A stretch of DNA of 64,000 bases from the NCBI GenBank assembly GCA_024195265.1, contig JAJLRJ010000011.1, positions 25,937,792-26,001,791 of the forward strand. Reading direction: 5' to 3'. A program made the position numbers and the translations under genes. The stretch comes from Dendrophyllia cribrosa. Taxonomy: Eukaryota; Cnidaria; Anthozoa; Scleractinia; Dendrophylliidae. Shown in pieces: positions 46,600 through 56,800 of the stretch. Each line of letters starts with the position of its first letter. The first letter of the stretch is position 1. Below the pieces are notes generated by a model. The model saw nothing but the letters and a program-made list of their open reading frames with translations. It made no database searches and was not told the origin of the DNA.

Positions 46600-46693
46600 T
46601 CTCGATCCATTGTGTCTGGAGTCTGTCGAACGGCCTACTTTTTTTTAAGCACTTCTATTTTTGGCAGGATTAATTTGTCCGGAACGAAAAGTG
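46600..46693 (+). other. Gene C 5' non-coding exon with a GC donor
   Basis: It begins near ctcgatccattgtgtctgga and ends aaaagtg|gcgagttg. The paralogous exon in unit 1 ends gcgtg|gtgagttg. If this exon is used, intron 1 of gene C is a GC-AG intron to the acceptor at 47757. Homology with unit 1 stops 20 nt downstream. Confidence 0.5.
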
Positions 46694-47065
46694 GCGAGTT
46701 GACGACTGATATACTGTAACATTTGAAGCCTTATTTTACTCTCTATTTTGTTTTATTTCATTCCCAAGAGTGCCAAAGATCAAAATCCAAGAAAAATTCC
46801 AAAGTTGATTTTGTAACTGAAAATATTGAAAAACAATTGGTACCATGCAAAAGAACTGCCAAAGAGGATTCATTTAAATGGTAACATCGCAGGATTTCGT
46901 CGACAGACTCAAAGGTTACAACTACACTACATGTCTCTCTCTGGAGTGAAGGGTTAAATAGTAGTAATTAAATTGAATTGAATTGAATTGTCGGTCCACA
47001 GCAGTTTTTTCGGCCAACTACTAAAGAAACAAAAGGCAAACTATGCGCTTTGTTCAATTTACCTC

Positions 47066-47471
47066 TTAAAGGGACAGTGTCCCGGCTGAAATATCGTGTT
47101 TTCATGATTATGGCCAGAAAGCTTGCTTTAAGCTTACATTATTCAATTGAAATTGGAAGAAACCATTGCCAAAAGTGATAGAAGCAAAAAAAAAAACTAA
47201 ACAGACAAAACAACGGCTAGAAAAGTCAAATTTTCACAATAATGGCAAGTTTGGTTTCTTGACCGCCTGTCAAAATAAATCAAATTGCATGAACAGTAAT
47301 CTACTTCAATCCTTGCAATCCTGCACTTTATCTCCAAACTACTGCTTTTGTTTTGCTCGATATAATATTTGTATCCAATTACGTCGTATATTTGGTGGCA
47401 TTTGGCGATATAACGTGGAAATAATCTATAAGCGAAATTTTTCTATTTCGGCGGGACAGTGACCTTTTAAA
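47066..47471. mobile_element. GGGACAGTGTCC-type MITE in gene C intron 1
   Basis: Inverted ends ttaaagggacagtgtcccgg and ggcgggacagtgaccttttaa. The interior is shared with the copies in units 1 and 2. Confidence 0.75.
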
Positions 47472-47757
47472 TCTTTGATTTCATAATTTTGGTTATTTGG
47501 TGCTTTACCAAGGCAATGCCTTAACCTTAAATTAATGGGTCTGTTATGTCAGTTGCTATCTCGGTCCACGTAGCCAATTTCTTTCGCCATTCTCACTCAC
47601 CAAAGGTCGCATTTGGAAACTTAATGCGACCATTCACATGAAGTCATCGCTAGCCAATATGAAATTCATACATTCTTTATACGTTCTTTATGCGTTCTTT
47701 ATAGTTTGGAGTCCGTGGATCGATTGTAATATATTTTTAAGATATTTTTTCTTGCAG

Positions 47758-47838
47758 TACGTAAGCCAGTGAAGATGAAGTTTTCAGCAGTTTCTCTGAT
47801 TTGTGTCCTCTTTGTCTTGTCTGCTTTGTCCGTTTCAG
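47758..47838 (+). CDS. Gene C exon 1: 5' leader end and signal peptide
   Basis: Acceptor tttttcttgcag, 17-nt leader, ATG at 47775, donor gtatatcg in phase 1. Same layout and flanks as exon 1 of A and B. An upstream GTG at 47769 is not used. Confidence 0.8.
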
Positions 47839-50800
47839 GTATATCGCACCTTTTGTCCTTCATTAACGTAAATGCTTCATGCTCCTCCTTAAAACAACAC
47901 TTTTTGATCTATTTTTATTTGTTGCCAGTTAAAATGTGTTTCCTTTCTTAAATTCAATTGTGTCATTCAAAGGTCAAGGCGCAAGTGACATGATGGAGGA
48001 TGCACGACGTAAGTAAATTAAAAAATTAACCCTCAATCCTTAATCTAGACTTTCTCAAAGTCCCTTTCAATACAGATTTTCGATAAGTTTGTTCCTTCGC
48101 GACCTGAATTCCTCGCGCAAATTTATCGCTTGCGTTATAAACTCGACTAAAAAAGCGAAGGTTGTCTAATGACTGGTGACAAGTCTATCCATAATCCACT
48201 ATTTCATATTTTAGGATTACCCAACGAATCGTTTCTGTGGAAAGCTGTTTGGAAAGCCTTAGAAACTAGACCGAAAACTACATTGTACAGTTTTCTTTAA
48301 GCGTATATGACAGACTTTTTTATTTGATTGATCGAATCTACAAGGCGTTGTGATAACAAAGTCGAAAAAAAGTTTTTCAATATCGATTTTTCTTCTCCGT
48401 GTTTTAGCTATCTAAAAGCGTGAAATTTCAATACGGCGCAGGAAGAAAAGAGTGGGAGTAGCCGCTGTGACGTCAATACCAGAATGCTGGTTTCGCGTTT
48501 TCTTGGTTCCTCCGTTTATGAAATGAAATGAAAATGAATGAAAATCGTTGCCAGATAAATTTTAGGAAAAGTCACCCCCAACTTGTACGTCCGAGGGTTA
48601 AATAGTGAACTACAGATTTATAGAAGAATATAAATCTAAAAAATTCTCAAACATTCTTAATTCTCAAAATATGGTTTATTAAAATAGTCTCTTAAAATTG
48701 CAACACCTATGATTAACCTAATTTTCAGTGGTACAGTATATTGTATAGAGTGTTTTCACTTACATCTTATCAAAATTCAGAAGCATAAAACAACAGTTTT
48801 CGAGTTTAACACTACAAATCTGGGCCGAATTGTGAAACGCAAAAGCGTTTCGTTCAAGAGTTATAGGCAAAGAATATTTTTGTGATGAGATTTTTGGTGT
48901 TGCCGCCATGTTTGTGTCCCCAAGTGGAACACAAAAATGGCCTTTCAATATATTTTTACTAAAAATGACCAATACTCGTTCGTCTATAACTCTTGAACAA
49001 AATGCTCTTGCGCTTTTAAATTTGGCCCAGATGTGTAGTTTTAAACTCTCTACAATTCCATGAACATTTTGGAATTTAAATCTGTTTTTTAATGCTCTTG
49101 AATTTTGATATGTCTCGTAAGTGCAAACTAGCAGTACGATATCTGAATAATGGCTCCGTCAATTCCAAGCCCGCTCATCCCCCCCCCCCCCCCCCCCCCC
49201 GGGCATTTGTCGGGCATTTGTCTTTTTTTTTTTTTTAAAGTTGCAAATGCCCCACGGTGGGGTCAGCTTATATGTACAAATCCCTACGGTGGGGCATCTG
49301 AAAGAGTGCAAATGCCCGACCCATGGGACAAAATCAAAATTTTTATTTTAATGATTATTGATGGAAGCAATAATTGCTCACAAATAAATGGATCTTTATT
49401 CATGCTAGGAATTCTTTCGTTCTACCTCAGTATTACTTATATCCGATCCATCGTTCGTTCTAAATATCTGTGTTATGTTTCTGCAAAACTTGTGACTCCA
49501 ATACTTTTCTGTCGACTCTCGTTGTTAATGTTATTAATTTTGATTAAAATTGTGCTTACGTTCAAACCATTTACATGGTAAGGTCGCCGTTGATTGAAAC
49601 GCTTTTTCAAGTTAAGTTGCTATTGAATTTTTAAAAAGCCAGATTCTTCTGTTGCGAAATATCATGATGGAAAAATACCAAGGCCACAAATGTTGGCAAA
49701 TAAGACGTCAACAAAAATTGAAAATTTGCCGTGATATAGATATTAGGGACCTTAAGATACGGGGACGGGAAGATCTAGGACGGCGAACCGGAAGTAATTT
49801 GACACGGGCGCATGCGCATTAGTGACTTGGGCTCACCGCATCACCGTCCTGATCTCGTCTAGGACGCCATTTGTGCGATTTCCCCGTCCTGTCGAAGACG
49901 TGAGTATATTTGTCTTTTTTTGACTTTAAAAAAGTTAAATCTACATCTTTTTTTCAAGAATCTGACTAGAATTTTCATTAACATGATATTTTTGGTGGTT
50001 TTAGTCCATGAATGCCATGAATCACGGAAAAAATATGAAAATATTCAATGTGTGTTTGTGTTTCAGACTCTGAGCTTTTAAAATCATGAGCGTTCCCGCA
50101 ATTCCGAAGAAAGGCAATATGAAATCCTCGTAAGTACTGTATTGTTCAGGAAATCTCGTAGGAATTGACGCTTTTAAGCAACTTTATCTATCGGGCAAAG
50201 AAAGAATACTGTAAAGAATAACACAAGTTGCAAGTACAATTCAGTGATTGTGCTTGCGTTTGCTGCAAACGTAAGCTTATAAATTTCAAACGTATTTTCT
50301 AGCAGTGATCGTAACTATTGAGCTTTCACTGTGCATGTTTTATTTTTAAAAGTCCAATATTTTTAATGTTAAACTTACTTGTTGATTCAATATTCAATCA
50401 GGATTTTAAAATAATTTTCAGGAAGCAAATGGTTTGGACGGATGAAAAAGATGAACTTCTATGTCGGGAAATATTTGCTGTCAATGTATTTGCTGGTACG
50501 AAGAGGAGTACAGTTGCACGGGGAAAAAAATGGGAAAAGGTTGCTGAAAACTTAAATAAACTCCAAGAAGTCTACTTTAAAGTTGACAAGAGGGCAGTAC
50601 GAGACCGCTATAACAATCTTTCCAGAGATCTGAGAAAAAAAAATAAAAATGAAGAAAAAGCAAGCGGAATAGAAACTGATATGACAAATGTGGAAAAAGC
50701 ACTGGAGGATTTAATTGAAAGAGAGGATGCAGCTGAATCAGAGCAAAGAGAAGTTAATGATCAGAAGAAACAAGATAGAGAAAATGCAGCAGATATGAGA

Positions 50801-53800
50801 AACAAAGCAATGGAAAGTCTTGGTCAGACACAAAAAAGAAAGGAGGCAGAAGACGACGAAAGTGGAGGCAGAAAAACCAAGAAGAAAAGAGCAAGTGGGA
50901 ATGAAACAGTGGCTTATCTGAGAGAAAAGAATGAACGTCTTCGGGAAATGCATAAAGAGGAACTGGAAATGAAGAGAGTCCAGTTGGAGGTGGAGTCGAA
51001 TAAAGAAGAAAGGTTTATGAAAATGATGCTGAACCAACAGCAACAACAACAGAAGCAGATGGATTTAATGCTAGCTCTTGTGTCTAAGGTTATTGACAAG
51101 CACTAAAAGTTAATAACAATCACCATGTTTAGTCAAAAGAAACATGTACCATTTGGCAGTTGTTGGGTTTCTGAAAAAAAATGTTATATCTAGCTTGTTG
51201 TTCATTGTTTTTATTGTTTGAAATTAATTGACTGCAAGTTATTGTTCAGTTTTTGTCCACAAAAGGCTTTGTTTCAGTCGACAACTTAAGTTTTCTCACA
51301 TTTATAAGTTCAGGTGAGGCCAAACAAAAAATAAACTGTGGTACTATTTCTGAAAAAGTTAAAAGTTTGATGAAACTTACATAATAGTTTGATCAGAAGT
51401 TTGACCTGAAAGTGGAGCTGGGGCCGACCTACCAACTGAAGACTATTTTGTTTTCAGTGAAATTGGAACCACAGTTGTATTTTTTGTTTTGCCTAAATGT
51501 TGGTACTTTATACCATAGTTTTGACAACATTATACTGTACAAAGTACTTGGTGTTGCATTTCATTGTACATTTTGAAAGATCTGTACCCCCATTGTAAAA
51601 GAAAGACATGTTCACAAGTCATGTTTCAATAAAAATATTTGATCATAATACATGTGGAAGGGGTGGGGGATTTGGGTTGGTGGTGGTTGAGATATTACAA
51701 TTTGATTGGGTTATGCAAACAAAATGCCTGAAAAGGAAGGATCATTCAAAACTTACTTTATTATGGGTGGGGTGGGGGAGTGAGACGATGATACCAACTG
51801 GAAGCCTTTGTCCCCTTAGGGATGCATGCTCTTAAACCTCTGCTCTATGAAATATTTACCAAAGCTATAACAGCAAAATAGGTCAAAATAATATACTGCA
51901 TCAGAAATCACAATTATATTGAAACTTGGGCTTGGTAGTGGGGGAGGGGGTGGGGGGGGGGGGGGGGGGGGGGGGAGGTTGAACATACCCTTAAAGAAAT
52001 TTGGAGTCCTGGCCAAAAACTATAAAAAAGTGACAACTGTTTAAGCAAAATAATCATGTAAACTGGGAGGGTCAAGAGCAAAGAACTGTGAAGTGGAGTT
52101 GCCATACATGCATGTTAAGGCATTGCGTAAAATAGCGCACACGATATACATCTTGCCAACGGCACTGAGAGAAATTTTTAAGTTTTTCTTAAAATCGAGA
52201 AATTTAAAATAGTTCACAATGTCGCCAAAAAGCCATTCTACGGAGATGCGCACGGCACTCATTGCCTTGTTATATTCTTCCATTTGCGGCGTCATTCCCG
52301 CACATCTGTAAGGGACCTGAAGGTGGACACGCAGTGGATAAGCGGGGTCACCATAAACAGCCATTGGCTCCCGGGTCCTTGAAAAGGCATGTCGTTCTAG
52401 ATCCTGAAGAAGACCAGAATCCGCTAACATCCCTGAATCATGTTTTCTGCCCTCTGAAAAAGAAAGAACAAGGGAATAAATTTTAGCTAACAAAGGACTG
52501 ACGAAAAGTTATTTTCCAATTTCACAGAATAAAATTTTTATTTTGCATGTTAAAACTAACCTACTGGGCCATACATGTTGGCTATCATGCCACTGGGTAA
52601 TACGACAGACTGGAACTTGAGTCCGTGAACTCGTTTATGGCCATTGTAAACAATCCTCTGATTGTTTTCAGGTCGACAAATCGGTCTGACTGTTCCGTCT
52701 ATAAAACCAAAGCAATTAGATAATGGACTTCCTTTCTGATGTATTACTTGTGCGTACGTTTCCAGAAGTGCTGGATTCAGAAGTGTATTGTTCCACTGAG
52801 TGATCCTGTGATTGTGCTGAATATAGATTGTATCCAACACAAGATTGAAAATCATACTCAATTCTGGAACTGGACGACCAAATCGCGGGATCATGTCGCT
52901 GTATCTACAGGGATACGCAACTCTTCTTAGTGCAATGCAAAGGCCTTCAATGCCATCGCATATTGTACCTTGTTGACATTTAAAAGTCTGAGGAAGCTGT
53001 AGGACATCAAAAAGTATGGGAATGTCACTCTTGTGAAAACGAAATTCCGCCAAGCACTCGCTGTCATCCATCTCGTTTAAGTCGAACTTATCATAGCATT
53101 CATACGGAAAATCTGGATTTTTCGACGTATTTAAATCATAGAGAAGAAGGAATTCGTCCTCTGATATATCACCATCGTCATAACCAACGAGGAGAAGGTC
53201 CCGAACTTCTCTAAATGAAGCCATCACTTCAATCAGCGAAATAAGCTTCCAAACAGCCGTCCTCGGCTTCTTAAGTATTTATTTTCCCGCCTTGCGACGG
53301 GGACCTCTCCCCAGGTTTCCTCGGCCATACTCCCCGTCCTAGATCGTCCCGTCCTCGTATCTTAAGGTCGCTATTATCTTCTGTGGCACTTGAAAGGTAA
53401 GGCAATAGGCGGCCTGTTTTGAAAATTGTGTGAAACTTTAATATTTTCACTTAAAAAGTGCAGGACTCAAACGACATTTATCAACTCAGTTCTTATTTTT
53501 TTATATTGGGGGCAATCAGAAAATTAAAAATAAACAACGAAGCATGTACGAATTTTAATATCCAAAAGATAACTTTGTGTTGACAATGCCCCACCCCCGG
53601 GCTGACCTATTTTAGCAAATGCCCCACCCTTGGGAAAGAAACGGTATAAAATGCCCGACAAATGCCGGGGGGGGGGGGGGGAGGGGGGGGGGATGAGCGG
53701 GCTTGGAATTGACGGAGCCATAAATTTAGCGTCCTTCGGGTTGATATCGATTGGCATCGGAAAATCACTGATCAATCAATCAACACACAAAAAGTACGTG

Positions 53801-56800
53801 TATATTGTGCACTTATGCTAATCGATTACAAATGATAATTGATTAGTTGTTATCGATTGGTATCGATAACTAATAATGATCATCGCTTATAGCAATTTTA
53901 TCATAATGTATAAGAAAACTAAAACAAACGTGTAAACCTATCGTATCCATTGTTTCAGTGGTTAAAGTACGAGTGCCACCCATGGTGGAAACAGCATATG
54001 GTAAGCAAACAAATCAAAGGGCTCGGAGAGCCATCTTGTTAATACGAAACAAGGTAAGGTCACAAGAAACCAAACATAAGCGGCTACTACTTATCTTGCA
54101 ACAAAGACAAAGAAACTCTAACCCTATTAGTTTTCGAGTTAGCAAACAAATGACGGCATAACTAAACATTCTAAAGACGTAAGAGGTAAACTCTGAAGGC
54201 CTAGTACACAACACCACGAAACCCACAGGAGTCATTTCAGGCCTGTCAACATGGTCCCTAATAGTGCCAATGTCTTTGAATCGAGTCGCTGAAATGGCTT
54301 GTTGAATTATTTCGTTGGTGATTCAATTCACGGCAAACACAATTTGAACGCAATTATACAGTGAATTTCACCAAATTAAAACTTTGTGCATTTGCACAAA
54401 GAGATAAACATTAGTTACCTATTCAGCAATATCATGACTTCTCTTGCATACTATTGCATAATCAAACCGTATTTTTTATCATCAACAGCACATTGAAGCA
54501 TGTAGTTTAATCTAATAATGGCAATGATTCAGTATTCCAAGACCCTAACCCCATTTTAGACAATATCCTTTGGTGCCGTTATATATGTAGCTTATATAAA
54601 GGAGTAGGTTTCAAAAATAACACTGATGATATAGCTTAAAACTTTTGAAAACCTTGAAAAAAATAATTTCACTTGTGCTGTTTTTTGTCATACACCCGTA
54701 AGAAAAAAAAACGTTAATCGCTTTTTTCTCTTTTAAAACCCGCCATCTTTTGCGTATGCTTTAATTCGATCCTCAAAATGACAACCTTCCGCGAAAAAGC
54801 TGTAAACTGGCTTCATTGTCAGACCATGTAGTTTAGACTATTTACCTGATTATATGTACGACTTCACCTCACCTACCCCTTACACCCTACACCCATCCCC
54901 AGAAAGTTCCTTATTTTGAGCTAATATCATTCTCTGTTTTTGTTTGTATTAGGTGTGATTCAGAATGTGTATAACATAGCGAAGAGTGAGTGAAAAACAA
55001 TGATTTAATAATCGCTCGGTGCCATCCATGAGCGTCAACCATGTTGTCCTGAAGGGTGGAAGGAAGGGAGGTCATAAATCCCATTTCACAGTTTCAAAAT
55101 GCCACTCCCAGCAGGGAACGGAGTGGGGGCACAATCGAAACTTCGACAGCATTTAAGCTATAATTATGAAACTTGGTGGATATATGGAACGTCAAAAAAG
55201 TCTAATAATATATCCTTTGCGGTCCGCAAATGGGACGATGACGTCATATGACGTGAAATTATGTCATTAGGGACTTTAAGCACCGGGAACCGGAACGGCA
55301 ACGGCGACGTCGAAACCGAGAAAAGACTGGGCAGAGAACGCGGTCTTGGCACGAAGTTACAAATAAACCAGCTACAGAACCGCAACGTTTGCCAGATGTG
55401 CAGCTCGGTAGAGGCGGCTCTTTTCCGAAATGTGCTCGCTAAATGAGGTTAGGGAAATGCTTCTCATAAGCCGTGTCAATAAAATAATCAACGACGGGCA
55501 GTATATGCTCTTATACGATTTGAACACGTCCAATAAACTTGACCTGCCGTACGATTCTTACGACTGTTTTGACTTCGATGTTCTTGTGGACGATTCGTAC
55601 GGGAGTCCAAAACTAATTCGTCAATTTTCGATGTTATTCTTCACTTTTGTTGAGCCACAATATTAAATGCTCGTTTAGTTTTACGAAGCGCTTCTGGTAA
55701 GCGATGTTGATTTGGCTCAGACTAATTTGCGAGCGAGCGACTCATTTCGTGACACTTTAATAACCCCAAAGAATACTCCCGTACGGCTAACTTCGATTTG
55801 CTATTCGTACGAGAGTCCGAAAACTTTCGACAGTTTTCGATGTTATTCTCCACTTTGTTGATCCACAATGAAGAACACCTTTTACCGTATGTGAGTGATT
55901 CTTTTCGATTCTTTTTATTATTATACGTTTCATTATCAATAATTTGAGTGTCTGGGACATCTAACAAGTTAAGTGTCAAGAAATTAATTCAAATTGTTAT
56001 AACATATCTGGACATACATACCAGTTCTTCTCTGTTAACTAAACAACTTGTGAGCAAGGAAAGGTACTCTCAATGGAAGAAGCGTTGGAAACAAAAAACC
56101 CAATTACAAGATTTCCGTATGAATAACAATAACAAGTTTATAGCGTACGAGAGTACATGGCAATGTCAAATAAACGAGATTCCTTCGCGTAGCTGAATAA
56201 ACATCGCTCACAAGAAGCGCTTCGTGAATATAAACAAACGTACAATATTATGGATCGGCAAAAGTAAAGAATAACATCGAAAATTTTCGAAAGTTTTGGA
56301 CTTCCGTACGAATAGCAAATCGAAGTTGGCCATACGGGAGTATTCTTTGACGCGAAAAATGTCACGAAATGAGTCGCTCGCTCGCAAATTAGTCTGAGCC
56401 AAATCAACATCGCTTACCAGACGCGCTTCGTTAAACTAAACGAACATTTAATATTGTGGACCACCAAAAGTGAAGAATAACCTCGAAAATTGTCGAAAGC
56501 TTTGGACTCCCGTACGAATAGCAAATCGAAGTCCGCGTACGGGTGCCGTACGAATAGCCACTGCGTTAATTTTAATAAATTTGAGCAAAGAAACGTAGTT
56601 CTAAATTTACAAGTTGTAGTGAATTACCACCTCTTTCTCAAAGAGCGTACAGAAGCACCAAATTGACCTAAACGAAGCAATAAATATCGTTTCCTATTTC
56701 TGTATAGTCTTCTTAAACAACATTAAGTGTATTATATCAAAAAAGACTGGATAAAACCAAAGAAAAATGAGGAATATGTACTCACGTTTTCACACGACGG

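Larger units (their letters stand above)
27050..46713. repeat. Tandem segmental duplication, unit 2 (19.7 kb)
   Basis: This is the second copy of 8345-27035, containing gene B and the 5' non-coding exon of gene C. Unit-specific insertions include those at 32869-36203, 36325-36505, 37340-38900 and 40219-40783. It lacks the unit 1 insertions at 10249, 16440, 18735, 23832 and 25405. Confidence 0.85.
49745..53372. mobile_element. Apparently intact PIF/Harbinger DNA transposon (3.63 kb)
   Basis: Terminal inverted repeats of about 39 nt begin AGGGACCTTAAGATACG (left) and AGCGACCTTAAGATACG (right), with three mismatches. They are flanked by the 3-bp direct repeat ATT (49742-49744 and 53373-53375). 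The local context TATTA is shared on both sides, so a 5-bp duplication cannot be excluded. The two convergent genes are the two-gene set required by Harbinger elements: a MYB-like DNA-binding protein and a DDE transposase, both with intact frames across predicted introns. The element lies in intron 2 of gene C. Confidence 0.88.

Noticed and set aside
49150..49581. 143-codon frame with a Pro run
   Set aside because: The Pro run is the poly-C tract of a MITE-like end; there are no protein features beyond it.
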